The notes under the pieces are model-generated. The model saw only the letters and a program-made list of their open reading frames with translations. It ran no database searches and was not told where the DNA came from. Shown here piece by piece: positions 35,693 through 47,231 of a DNA stretch of 64,000 nucleotides. The position numbers and the translations under genes were made by a program. Positions within the stretch are counted from its first letter, which is position 1; each line of letters starts with the position of its first letter. The DNA comes from Hymenopellis radicata (lineage: Eukaryota > Basidiomycota > Agaricomycetes > Agaricales > Physalacriaceae): NCBI GenBank assembly GCA_015501595.1, contig JADNRX010000252.1, positions 16,933-80,932 of the forward strand, read 5' to 3'.

Positions 35693-35946
35693 TTCGTACA
35701 GGTAAAAGGCAAAGTCTTATCATTTCCATGGTGTGACACGTATCACCTGCCGTGACATACCGTGCTGCCTGTCCTTGTTCAACTCCGGGACCAACGAGTC
35801 TGCGTCTGACGTCGTGCTTAGCTGACCTAGGTCCTGCTTCCTGCGATGACGCAGCCTGCTTCTCTTAGGTTGAGTGACGTAGATCAAGCGATGTCGCGAA
35901 CATAAATACGCGCCATCTTCTCTACTATCCCTAGCACTACGATATC
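35693..35946. promoter_or_regulatory. 5' flank of the small two-TM gene
   Basis: Short region between element 1 and the start codon. AAATACGC lies about 45 bases before the ATG and may serve as a weak TATA-like signal. Nothing else is seen. Confidence 0.3.
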
Positions 35947-36442
35947 ATGACCCTCCTGACTACTTACGCCTTCGCAATTCAGCTGAGCACCTACGCTCTT
36001 GCCTTGATCAACAACAGCTCATCGCGCTCTGTGTCCTGGTTCATTGTCACTATCGCGTGTTTCCATGTCATCCTCATCTCGCTGCTATGGCCTGGCTCTC
36101 TCTTGCACGCCGCCGAGACCAGCGTCCAGGAAATAAAAATCTACTTGAAGACTGAGGACAACCGTAGGGGAACAACGACCATGGCCGCCATCCGTACCCG
36201 AGGACTTGAGCGTTTGGACGAGTGAGCTATCGCGTTTGAGAGCGCGTCACTTTCACAAAACTAAATACCTTCCTAGAATATGCCACGATCTTCACGACCT
36301 GATTGCGATACAACGCGTGGATTTTTGCATTAGCCGTGCTCACACATATGTATGTGGCGCAAGGAAGCTATGCAAAAAGTCTAGGCGATGTAAGAACGAT
36401 ATTGATGCGCTTTATGAGAAATTACGGAAGGAGGTCTGTTGA
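35947..36442 (+). CDS. Small protein with two hydrophobic segments
   Basis: Exons 35947-36221 and 36277-36442 join in phase to 146 residues. Residues 3-22 and 30-56 are hydrophobic and could be membrane helices. The rest is charged, with a Cys/Lys-rich C-terminus (KLCKKSRRCKNDIDALYEKL). No family recognised. The intron has GTGAGC and TCCTAG borders. Confidence 0.55.
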
Positions 36443-37657
36443 TGCGCACATATTGGCTTTCGGAGTTTCCTTATACTACGCCAGATTTATTACCTTGACT
36501 GCCCCCATCGCGCCATTGGGCTAGAGGTTGACCTTTGTCGCGCTTCGGATGTTGAACGCGGTGCTGCTGCAGGCCTACTTCTGTCAGTCGGACGCACGGA
36601 GAGTGGAAGGACTCTGCGGGGGTATTGATCAACCAATCATTACCTACCTACCTACCTACCATGGTTCTGGTAAGACATCTTTTGTCATTGAATGATAAAC
36701 TGAAAGCCACGGTCAGTACTTTCTCCGGTTGCGAGAGGATAAGTCATGGATGTACTTTGATTCCACCGACATAGCACTTTACTATACCCTGATACCCGAC
36801 TTACGTCGTTTACCGTAACTACAATATGTACATTATTACGAGCAGACAATTTTATTCGCATAGGATGAATACAGTGTGGCTTGAACCATAATCTGGCCAT
36901 GATTCACTGATTCTTGTTGGATTCGAATTTCGTGTGACTATTAGGACGATCGGGCCGCGCTCTTTCTTCTTGACCGTCATGTCTATTGCATCCTTGCGGC
37001 CACCGCACAACGCTGACGTCGATACGATTCGTTGCCTTATGACAGCGTTATAGTCGTGTCCTTGGCTAGCTATACAAGGAGTCCCATACGTCTTTCCTTC
37101 CCAAAAACCATCTCATTCCGGACTCACCCCTGGGCACATAGCGCTCAACGGAGCCTTCTTCCCATGGGGCCACGTCATCTGAAAGCTCTCGCAGTACGTA
37201 GAACTCCCTTGGGGACAAGATGTCGAGCCGAGCAGCAGCAATGGCAAAGATTCGCGGAGGATCCGGTATCTATGAGGCCTCATATGACTTGTAAGACGTA
37301 CCCTGTGCTTACCCATGTCCGACTCAAGGACGCAGAATGCAGCTGCTATCGAATGGCCGGCTCCCTTCACGACCTCTCGAATGCTCCTTCATGCTTGCCC
37401 TATAGGATCATCCCAATATACCTTCAAGAGTACTCAGTATTATTGGATCATTGAAATTCGAGCCGCCTTTCCATTGCACCCTTTTCGAGCTCTCTCTCAC
37501 GAAATGAGCATACGGAGCTTTCGAGAGGATATCATCCTGCCTGTTCGGGGAGAACTTGAAGTGACTGGCGAGCATGCTGTATGAAATACCCCTTCAAGAA
37601 CACTTGAATGGCGGTCGAGTGGCGGCAGTCTGGCATGCAGTGGCACCGGCGATGTCT
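36443..37657. other. Region without recognised gene
   Basis: Several overlapping frames, the longest at 37032-37454, none with family features, exon structure or a second copy in the window. A short tetranucleotide run CTACCTACCTACCTAC lies near 36650. Confidence 0.45.
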
Positions 37658-38480
37658 GTGCCGTCGGCGGGAAGTTCAAGGTTCAATTTTTCGTTTGACC
37701 TCGTTTTTCCCGCTTCAATCGGGCGGTCACCGGTTCGAATCCTCACTGTGTCATATTTATATTTAAGTTTCCGGTGATTTTGAAGCTATTCGGAGTCTCT
37801 AGATAATAAAGACAATTGTAAATACTCTTCTTATAAGTTTTAAGGCCATTGAGGTCCACAAGGTGTCTGTTTCATGCGTGGCGCAATTACTTGTGTCACG
37901 TGATCGAGGAAGCCCACTTAGTCCGGTTTGGTGGCCTAGTCCTCTGGGAATACATCTGTTTCAGTAATGAAACTTGAGTTCCAAATACTAATGTCAAGGA
38001 TTCCTTTAAGTCAGCAGGCTGCTGGGACAGACATACCATACTGTGCCTGTGGCGGCCCGTGCTGGTGTGCCACCTCACATCTGCCTGCCAAAGAGTCATT
38101 GACACCTCAAGGGCTTGGAAGTCCTTAGTTCAATAACCTACTCTTGCCCTGTGCCCTGCCCAACATATACTTTTCATCCACCAAACGAGTTATCGGACTA
38201 ACCGGACTTGGCACTGATGACAGTCCTAGGTCATGTGACGTAAATAATTGCGCCACACATGAAACAGACACCTTGTGGACCCTCAATGGCCTTAAAACTT
38301 ATAAGAAGAGGATTTACAATTGTCTTTATTATCTAGAGACTCCGAAAAGCTTCAAAATCACCGGAAACTTACATATAAATATGACACAGTGAGGATTCGA
38401 ACCGGTGACCGCCCGATTGAAGCGGGAAAAATCGAGGTCAAACGAAAAATTGAACCTTGAACTTCCCGCCTGCTCTAATG
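37658..38480. mobile_element. Palindromic B-box element 2 (near-identical terminal repeats)
   Basis: Ends 37658-37915 and 38222-38480 are inverted repeats of about 260 bases that differ at only a few positions, so the element is young. It begins GGCGGGAAGTTCAAGGTTCA. Each end has a B-box GGTTCGAATCC (37733-37743 plus strand; 38393-38403 minus strand). Just upstream of the B-box a stem-loop CCCG-CTTCAAT-CGGG resembles an anticodon arm. In element 1 the stem changes to TCCG/CGGA, keeping pairing. No transposase is present. Nearest gene: the fatty acid hydroxylase, 128 bases downstream. Confidence 0.75.
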
Positions 38481-38607
38481 TCTGTACAATGACTTCTTGG
38501 TTTGCCTGAGCTCCCGCGCGTTTGGTCATCTAGACGTGTCATCTCAGCGCGGGGCGAATATAAAGATCATTTTCCAAATTCCTGTTTGGTTGCTGGTACG
38601 TGTATCC

Positions 38608-40084
38608 ATGTCGAAGCGCGCCAACTTCAAAATACTCACGGCTGAGGACGTCGCTCGCCACCATTCGCGGGAACATTGCTGGCTGTCGTACCGCGGGAAG
38701 GTGTATAATGTTTCTGGGTTCCTTGGCGACCATCCGGGAGGTGAAGATATCATCTTGCGGTATGGAGGACGGGCAGTGGACCGTGCCATGGGCGACTCGA
38801 ATGAGCATGAACACTCTGATGCTGCTTATGATATGCTGGAGGAATTTGTGATTGGGAAGTTGGGGACGGAGGAGACGGTAGTGAGCCAAGGTACATATGT
38901 CGCGTCGTTTATCAGCGACACTGCGCTTATATTGCTTAAATGTAGATTGGGTTGCTACGGACGGTTACTGGTACCCCGACGATACGGATGTTGCTGCTGA
39001 TTTTGCGAAGAACAAGTTTCTTGATTTGAATCGTCCGCTTGTAATGCAGGTCTGGCGCGCGAATTTCAGGTCAGGGTTCATTGCACTTCAACGTGTATGG
39101 TCGAGCCATTCTCATTCTGTTGTTTAGCAAGTCTTTCTACCTCAAGCAGATACATCAGCCTCGTCATTTACCAAGATCAGCTGTACTGTTTGGTCCGGCC
39201 TACCTCGAGGTAAATATTCATCATTCTTGTTTTTGTCGTTTCCAAACGCGCGTAGATCTTCACGAAAGCGGCATGGTACGTCCCACCAACGCTTTGGCTC
39301 CCCATGGCCGGGTATCTGTTCCTTCGCTCCCTCTTCCAATTCATGGGTCCTATTCCTCTCGCAATGGACAAGCTTTCTCTTCCTCTTTCGTCGATGGCTA
39401 CTATCCCACTTGAGGCCTATGGGAAGGTAGTTTCGTGTTTCTTATTAGGAAACTTCCTCTGGACGATCCTGGAGTACCTTCTTCACCGGTTCTTCTTCCA
39501 CTTGGATGAATACCTCCCCGATCACAATGTTGCTTTGACGTTGCATTTCCTGCTCCATGGCTTTCATCATTATCTGCCCATGGACAGGTGAGTGTTCCTA
39601 CTACATTATTGGTCCTGCTCGCGTTATTTAAATGTGATTAATTTCAGATTGAGGTTGGTGATGCCGCCGATTCTGTTCGCCATCCTGCAGTTCCCGATCA
39701 CGCAGCTCATCTACAAGCTGTTCCCGGTGGCTGTCGCGAACGGGATTATAGCAGGGGCGTTTACGTTCTGTATGTTATTCAAGTCTTCGAAGTTGATGTC
39801 TGATCGTCTGGTAGATGTCCTATATGATTGTATGCATTACGCGTATGTGCCCGTCCTGCGTGCTTACAGACTTTGGTTGATGAGTCTTACACAGGGTGCA
39901 CCATACTAATCTCCCGGCGTACCTCAAGGAAATAAAGAAGTACCATCTTGGGCACCATTATAAGAACTACGAGTTGGGTTTCGGTGTGACTAGTACGTAT
40001 GCTCTGGCGTTTGTGACTCAGGTATCTAACGTGTCTGTAGGCAAGATCTGGGATATTGTCTTCGATACAGTCCTCCCTGTTTAG
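38608..40084 (+). CDS. SCS7: Fatty acid 2-hydroxylase (Scs7/FA2H type)
   Basis: Eight exons in phase: 38608-38890, 38946-39069, 39128-39209, 39256-39587, 39648-39769, 39815-39842, 39895-39992 and 40041-40084; 370 residues. Residues 8-85 are a cytochrome b5 domain with the haem-binding HPGG and a second His (NEHEHS). The C-terminal half is a fatty acid hydroxylase domain with membrane helices and histidine clusters: LEYLLHRFFFH, HFLLHGFHH, VHHTNLP and YHLGHHYKNYELGFGVT. It hydroxylates the C2 of very long-chain acyl groups in ceramide at the ER, using electrons through its own b5 domain. All key histidines are present and the gene looks functional. Confidence 0.92.
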
Positions 40085-40502
40085 AGATTCAGAGACTCGT
40101 CGGAGTTGCTCACATATATTTGCTTGGGTACTGAAGTGGAAGGTTAAGGTTTCAGATATTAAGACGTCTATGTAACTCAGATGTACCGTCCTATGCTAGA
40201 TGCTTGCAGACTATGATACTAGTAGTTACTGTGTAGTATCCGTGTTATAATAAAGCGGCCCGTTTCGGGGTCGCGTTAACCCTAACCTAAGCCAAATATT
40301 CTTTTCTCCCTACCATGACCGTCTCTACACACTTTGACCGCTGCTTGATTGGCTTGCGCTCTTTTTGTCCCCGAAATATGGGAATGCTTTGCTCTGTATA
40401 AGCGTCGCTCACACGGGGGAAGCCGAGGCAGAAGCAAGGCAGAAGCTCGATCAACGATACGATCCCAAGCTGTCGCCAGAAGCGTTCTCTCTTCTCGACT
40501 GC

Positions 40503-42223
40503 CATGTCCTCCGAGAGCAGCGCTGGTCCACACGGGTGGTCGCCGTCTTTTCCTTGCCCAATAAACGTCGACCGACACCTACAGGTAAGTATGCATATCG
40601 CGCTAGTGCTAACGACAAGACTGACTGTGTTGTAGGTGGTCTGTATCCGTGTTTTCTCGACTTTTTTTCGCGTTTTTAATGGCGATAAACCCCATAGATG
40701 GAGCGGTACACCACGCCTATAGGCGATGTCCCGACTCGCCTAGTGCGTACCATCTTTTCTCGTCTTGAGCAGATAGCTGACGCTGTGGTAGCACCATGAT
40801 GACCCCGCGTCGAGCTCGCCTGAAATAAAGGAAGGCCCCGATAGTCTCCGTAACCTCGCTATGGTCTATTCACAAGTGCGTATTACTACATGTCTACCTC
40901 GGTCATTCTTACTTACGGGGTCTTAGTCGGTTCAAGCGCATACCTATCGGCAGATGGTTAAGGTAATTCAATTTCTGACCTTTTGGATCGCACGATAACG
41001 TTTGCCTATAGGTCGTGCAAAAGAAACATTCACTGGAAACTATACCAATCGCCGTTACAGTAGCTGAACGGGTGCGCTTATACCCTCATCTCTGAGTGCT
41101 ATGCTTTTCTGACTCTGCGGAACAGTCCATTTCGTCGACTCCGTCGAAGTCACCAACGCCCGAGGTTAAGCAAGAAGTTTTTGATGATCTTCCATTGCTA
41201 GTCGGACCTGGCGTACCAGGTGGTCTTCTTCAACTACCCAAAGATTTCGATCCTAGGCTTCCTACTCCTCCGCCTGAAGTTCGTAGTTGCAGTTCCCAAA
41301 ACACTTCTCTCTGTCTTTGAGCTCAAATACCTTCTGAACAGAAAATAGTTTTTTCGTCGGCCCTATTTCTTCAAGCGGACCTCCAGAGAGGTTCCAGGGA
41401 TCTATGGTTATCGTCTGCCATGGTCACTGATGAGGAAAGGTATCACTGCGCGCCCAGAGGATATCCTGCTTCATCCAGATGTCACAGAGCTCGGCGAAGC
41501 AAGGACTGGAGCGATCCAAGTATGACTTCCGTTTTACTTGATGATGTATGCTGATTGTCATGACTAGGACAGGAAACGTCTGTACAACAGTCAAGATGAT
41601 ATGCTTCCAGACGGGGCGGAGCGTGTCCACAAGAGACATCGGTCCAAACTCCGGGAGGTAAGGGTGTCACAATCGCGGCTAGCGTATTATATCTGAGGCC
41701 CACTTGGTAGGAGATCCATCCGGAAGGGGAGTCGAGTAATCATCAGGACAACGAGATAGACTCTCCTGCATTATGGCCAGTTGTTGAAGACCCTGCTGAT
41801 TCCATGAGCCAAGTACGCTTCTCCCACACGTTCTCATGCCACCCCTCATTCTGTGACTTTCCATGCGTAGGAGCTCCAGTTGTCGGAGTCAGTGGTGCCT
41901 CAGGACAATATGCAAGGGACTGTTTGCGCCGGTGCGAACTGGACGAGGCTCACATGTACAAGTCTTGTACGCGTCATTATCTTTTCGTCTCGACGCGCTC
42001 AGCATAGATTGAATATACAGTCCAATAGTCAAGACGTCGTGCCAACCAGTGCGCTGTGGGATGGACTCGGTTGCGGTTTACCTGTATGTCTTCCTGTCTC
42101 CTTTCGTTGCCAAGGAATTGAGCGTATATCCTTAGGAACCCAAGCTCCACGCAGACGCAGGTATCGCTTCGGAGGCGGATAAAGAGAACGTCACTATCAG
42201 TGTGGCGAGCCTGTTGAACTAAA
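40503..42223 (+). CDS. Intron-rich hypothetical protein
   Basis: A chain of short exons with phase-0 borders can be followed: a start MSSESSAGPHGW at 40503, then after long or doubled introns TPIGDVPTRL, HHDDPASSSPEIKEGPD (ending 40872), SVQAHTYRQMVK, VVQKKHSLETIPIAV, a Pro-rich exon with SISSTPSKSPTPEVKQEV and LPTPPPE, then RRPYFFKRTSREVPGIYGY, DRKRLYNSQDDMLPDG, EIHPEGESSNHQDNEID, and a last exon ending SVASLLN with stop at 42221-42223. Two junctions (40585-40695 and about 41940-42000) are unresolved. It is acidic and Ser/Pro-rich with basic patches (HKRHRSK), suggesting a nuclear protein. No family recognised. Confidence 0.45.
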
Positions 42224-42430
42224 ACTGGGAATCTCTAGCAATACTGTATTTGTTTTGTGGGTATCATCATTTCGATTTGTATTGTACATACACATTTAAT
42301 AATTTAGAATGTAGACTATGTTGTGGGCTGAAAAACATTAAACTCTCGATATGAGGACGGCCTCTGGACCGAACACCGCTGCTTGACAGCGAACCATCGC
42401 GCGTTAGTCACCCGCATCGCCGCTTGAAGT
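42224..42430. other. Short spacer with a shared motif
   Basis: 42358-42400 (CGGCCTCTGGACCGAACACCG) is similar to 47970-48010. No gene seen. Confidence 0.35.
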
Positions 42431-43565
42431 CCCAGGTTTCTCGCCAACCCCTCTATAATGCGCGCGTCTACTCACCACGTCATGTTTTGATTGTTCCCGC
42501 GCTATTCGATCAGAATCGATTCTACCGCACGGCAGACCTTAGCTCAACTACCGGTGACATTGTCTCCCGTAGACCTCAAACTCTAGATGGATTCTACAGG
42601 GGGTGTCTTTTGCCTTTATCTCGCGCCACTAGTCGAAGTTTTGTCTACGACTCCCCTCTGGTGGACGGCATGTCCCCGCCGAAGGTTTGTGCTGGTGTCT
42701 TCGTCATGGGGGACTGTTGGCGAGAACGCTCGACAGGCACAAACCTCGAAGTCGATATATACATCTGCATGTTGTGAAGGCGGAGACTGGCGGGCAGGAT
42801 ACAGGCGCACCAACTCCGGACTGTTTCCCAAGGCCGTCTAGACGGACACACATATCATCGCATTTTTCTTCGATGTCTCACGACATTCGCTCAGTGTAGA
42901 ACCTTGGTGACTTGTGTTGCCGACGCCATGCAAGGTAATGTATAGCTTCATTTCAATACAGGATTTTCATCTGACTCACCATCTCGTAGCTGCACAGGAA
43001 GCATTCGACCGTGCGCGCATTCTTCATAAGGACATCAGCGTCAGCAACATCATGATAGCCCCGGGAGATAGAGGCGTTTTAATCGATTGGGACGACTTCG
43101 ATTCGGATGTGACCACCCGCCGTCCGCGAAGACTGGTGCGTTCAATCTCATGTCGATTATGAATTGCCTCTTACTCACTTACTAGCAGGGAACATGGCCA
43201 TTCCTATCTGTGCATTCTCTGACGGGACGTAGTGGCGCAGGAGACGATAGTACAACAGCCAGTGATAATAGCGTGATCGACGACTCCAAGGAGTCTGCCT
43301 TTGGGTTCTCCTCCACGTGTCTCTCCGCTACCTGAAGCAAGACCTATCGGCGACCGAGCTCTATCAGGTCCTATCCTCATGTTTCGACGCTCGCGATGCC
43401 TATCCTCAAGACCTGGGTGGTTTCCGAATGACCATGACAAAACTGGCGGTTTTGGAGGAATGGGCACGGGGTCACGGCAGCCTCGATGGTCACGTCCGCA
43501 GTTGGGCAAAGCGTATATGAAATTGTGCTGAAGGCGTTTGGTCCTGATTCGGCGGTTCAATTAGA
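42431..43565 (+). pseudogene. FunK1 kinase pseudogene (C-terminal half)
   Basis: Matches the downstream FunK1 gene in order: DGFYRGCLLPLSRATSRSF near 42590, FVMGDCWRE near 42705, ETGGQDTGAP near 42785, then after an intron AQEAFDRARILHKDISVSN and MIAPGDRGVLIDWD (42990-43100), then GTWPFLSVH near 43195. HRD is changed to HKD and frames break repeatedly after 43280. The N-terminal half is missing. It lies in tandem 900 bases upstream of the better FunK1 gene, so it is probably a decayed tandem duplicate. Confidence 0.8.
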
Positions 43566-44402
43566 CTGGCGACAGATTGGCGTTCCGAATTTCTAAGGCT
43601 GTCGGTAATAGGAGACGATGCGAGGACATGCTCCAATTCGTACACCAGTGAAAGTATCTCGCGGTTCTGCCTGCTCCCATCGGGCAGCAGGGTAGTCTCC
43701 ACAATATCCTGCGTAACAACGCAGTCGGTGAATTCTACATTTAAAAAATCATGAATGCGAGGACGACGCGCGAAATCGTACTGTCGGTTCTATGGTCCAC
43801 AATGTGGTAGAACCCGTCTTCGACCAGTGGACGTTTTGGGTCAGCTGTAAGGTTGCGCGACACCAGTGAGAAGTGCGGCAGAGGGTACCGTTACCGGGAA
43901 AGACGCCGCCACCAATCATGCGACACTCCAGCTCCAGAACACACGGTTCCTTGGGTGTAAGACGCCCAATCAAGCATTGTCCGTTGAGATTACTTGTATG
44001 TTTGTTTTCCTTGGGTCTCTTTTCGCCTGGCATCTCGTTATTCTTAATGCAGAACTCTTGGACTCAGACGTTCTAACAAGCGTTCTAAGTATATACTAAT
44101 GATCGTGTACTAGTAGTAACACACTGGCATTGTACCATATTAGCTCCCCCTGCGAACATGATCTCAGATTAGAAGGAAACGAGCTAAGTACTATGCATAG
44201 AAGGGTTCTATAATTTAGTTTTTTTTTCACACTGGGCTCAATAAGGCTTCGGATAATGCCGGTGGACCGTGTTTGATCGATCAACACACCCCGATCACTC
44301 TCAACAAAGGACTTTCATCTTGTCCACACCTGCCTACCATTGTTCGCCCAATTGGTGTGGCAATAAGACCAATCTGGTAAGTTTTTGAACAATGGGCGTC
44401 GC
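43566..44402. other. Spacer without recognised gene
   Basis: Frames on both strands (for example 43749-44033 minus) show no family signs. A T8 run lies near 44219. The last 60 bases are the promoter of the following kinase. Confidence 0.4.
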
Positions 44403-44410
44403 CTATATAA
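44403..44410 (+). promoter_or_regulatory. TATA box of the FunK1 gene
   Basis: TATATAAT lies 60 bases before the ATG at 44470. It follows an earlier in-frame ATG (44392), which therefore is unlikely to be in the transcript; this decides the start. Confidence 0.55.
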
Positions 44411-44469
44411 TGCGCGCGTCTGTCGACCTCAACGTCTCTTTATTCCCCCACTCGCGCGGTTCTAACACT

Positions 44470-47231
44470 ATGGCAGATATCGCACCCGCTAATTTGGGTT
44501 CAGCTCCGCCTGAACCACCGCGCACTCCTCCATTACAAACTCCCGTTGTCAATATCACAAAGCAGACTCCGCTCACCAAGAAGAGTGCTGGTCACGCTGG
44601 ATTCTCTGTGTCCACCCCAAACATGGACGCTCGTTACATCGATATTGCTGCAGAAACTCGTGGTCGCCATCTGGTCGGCATCAAACCTCGCGATTTCCTG
44701 GACGAGTTTTTGCCTTGGAACGCATCCACAGAACCCTTCTACAGGAACTGGGCTCCCAAGCCAGAACAGATAGCCTCACTTAAAAGTGTACCAGTTGGCA
44801 ATCGTACAGAGCACGACATGTACCCCAAATATGTACGTTGTTTTCTCGGCTAAGCATAATGCACTGCTCATGAATTGAGGAATTCCAGATCGAAGCTTTC
44901 GAAGGATGGTGCACCTCTGGGAAGTTTACCACAGCTGCTACCATCGCTACCAAGTTTGCGAGCCACTCTGAAAATGGGGATCCAAATTGTCGCTACATGG
45001 CCGTTGATATTGGACATTACCTCAAGGCTGATTGTCCTCCATCAGCCACGGCCTTCGATCGTATGCAGTCCCAAGTCGAGCTGAAGCCTAGCGGCCAGTA
45101 TGATCCGTTCAAGGATATCGATGATGGGGAAGCCGCTGAAAGTCAAGACAAAGAGGAAGGCGACGCGGATAAGGATGAGCCCATCCCAGAGAATATGTTT
45201 CCGGCAGAAAACCCCACCGACAAGGGCACGCACACTCGCGGTCAGATCTGCGTCTACGCTGCGACCACCATGACCTTGATGTTCCGCAGTCACCTCTTTA
45301 CCGTTGTCCTCTTCGGCTCTTTCGCTCGCTTGATTCGGTGGGATCGCCGTGGGTCCATTGTCACTCGCCGTTTCGATTACACGAAGCCTGACGAGGAGGG
45401 CCAGCCGCTGATTCTATTCGAATTTTATAAGCGCTTTGCGCAGCTCACCGCGGTACAGCGTGGCCTAGACCCCACTGTCACTCCTCTCGGCGAGGACGAT
45501 CCTCGCGTCGCAACGGCCAGAGAGAAGTTTCGCCTCTATGCCCCCGACATGCTGTATTGTGATGCCAGAGCAGAGTTGCGAGATCCCGGACCGGCCTCCC
45601 AGACACTCTACCTGATGACGGTCGAGTTCGAAGAAGGGAAGAAACGAGAATTCATTATTCCTGCTCCTAAATTCCATTGGGGATGCATCTCTCCCTTCTG
45701 TCGGTCTACTCGCCGCAGTTTAGCGTACGATCCTGCTGCAGATTCTCAGAGCGAGCAAGACAGTTCTGAAAAGGAAACCGATGGATGTGACGATGCGTTC
45801 TCCAACGAGAACGCCTCATGTGCAGAGTCTTCCGCTAGCCGTGATAGCATCTCGTCCAAAAAGCCATTCGAAGGTATCTTCTTTATGAAGGATTATTGGC
45901 GCGAGCCCTCCACCCGGACCAAACCAGAGGCCGATATATACCGCCTATTGGTTCAGCACAAAGTTTCGCATGTCGCCAAGATGGAAACTGGAGGCGATGT
46001 TGTGGGTCTAGTGACCAGGACACAGGAGCGCCAATTCCTGAAGGATTCTCAAGTCCTCCCGGATGGACGCTCTTACCATCATCTCAGCAGACCCCTTCAA
46101 TGCCATCGCATTTTCCTTCGCACCGTAGCAAGAGATCTCACGGTATTTGGAAACTGTAGAACTTTGGTGATGTGTGTCGCAGACGCCATGAAAGGTATGT
46201 ATTTCCGATTCGGTTGACAGGCCTTTCGTCTGATTCGCATTTCTTAGCTGCGCAGGAAGCATTCGACCGTGCGCGTATCCTTCATCGGGATATCAGCGTC
46301 GGCAACATCATGATAGCTCCAGGAAACCGAGGAGTTTTAATCGATTGGGATCTCTGCTTGGTCCTGGATTCCGACGTAACTACCCATCGTCCTGGGAGAA
46401 CGGTAAGTTTTTGTGGTCCCACGATAATTGCCTCTTACTCATTTTTTGCAGGGAACCTGGCAATTCGTATCAGTGCATTTGCTCATGGGACGTGGCACAG
46501 GTCACGACGATGCAGGAAAACAAACGGTCACTCATAGCGTGATCGACGACAGGGAGTCTGCCTTTTGGGTTCTCCTCTATGTCGCTCTCCGTTATTTGAA
46601 GCAAAACCTATCGAAGACCCAGCTCTATGACCTCCTGAACTCGTGTTTCGACGCCAGCAGCCTCGACAGCCATCATAGAGACATGGGAGCTTCCAACATG
46701 ACAAAATTGTCGGTTTTGAATCTGTGGGCAAATGCTCCGAGGAGAGGCGTCATCTTCGAGATTCAGGAACTGAACGATTTACTCCACGAGTTGGCAAAGT
46801 CGTTGGCTTTCCGGTACGTTGACGCCGAGGAAACGTCCCCAAGACATCAAAGGGTGTATGAAAGTCTGCTGAAGGTGTTCGGTCCCGATTCTGACGAAGT
46901 GCAGACCAACGGGTACTTCAAGTACTTGACCGCCAAAAATAACATGGAGCATGATTCGAGCTGGTTCCACGAGACCCTCCGAGCGCACGCGACGAAAATC
47001 CCCTTGCCCACTAAAGCCGACACCCTCGATGAGCACATCAACGCATTCTAGTATCCGCAGGAGTTAGCCTATGCGACGAAGCGCAAATTGGATGATCATG
47101 ACTCGAATTTGAGGCAGTCCCGCTTGGACGCTTTGGGAGGTGGCTTCTTACGCAGCTCCCAAGCTTTCGAGTCGGACTTGGATGTTGAGGACGACGCGCC
47201 CGAGAAGAAGAGAAGGAAGACCAGAAAGTGA
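44470..47231 (+). CDS. FunK1 fungal-type protein kinase with in-frame TAG before its tail
   Basis: Exons 44470-44832, 44889-46194, 46248-46402 and 46452 onward join in phase. The frame reaches TAG at 47049-47051 (807 residues) but then continues open for 59 more codons to TGA at 47229-47231. The extension ends LDVEDDAPEKKRRKTRK, closely like the tail of the intact kinase at 32024. Kinase features: VGIKPRDFLDEFLPW, MTLMFRSHLFTV, LIRWDRRGS, catalytic ILHRDISVGNIMIAPG, IDWD at the metal site and DDRESAFWVLL. The TAG looks like a recent nonsense mutation, an editing or readthrough site, or a sequencing error. The kinase domain itself is whole. Confidence 0.8.

Noticed and set aside
36640..36662. 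CTAC tetranucleotide run as a satellite
   Set aside because: Only four to five units; ordinary microsatellite.
37032..37454. 140-codon plus-strand frame
   Set aside because: No exon structure, motif or copy; overlapping frames of similar length exist on both strands.
34938..38403. tRNA genes suggested by GGTTCGAATCC
   Set aside because: T-arm stems do not pair and no acceptor stem or D-arm could be built; only the B-box and one stem-loop are tRNA-like.
40276..40291. AACCCTAACCTAA resembling telomeric repeat
   Set aside because: Only about two units, embedded in unique sequence between genes; not a telomere or array.
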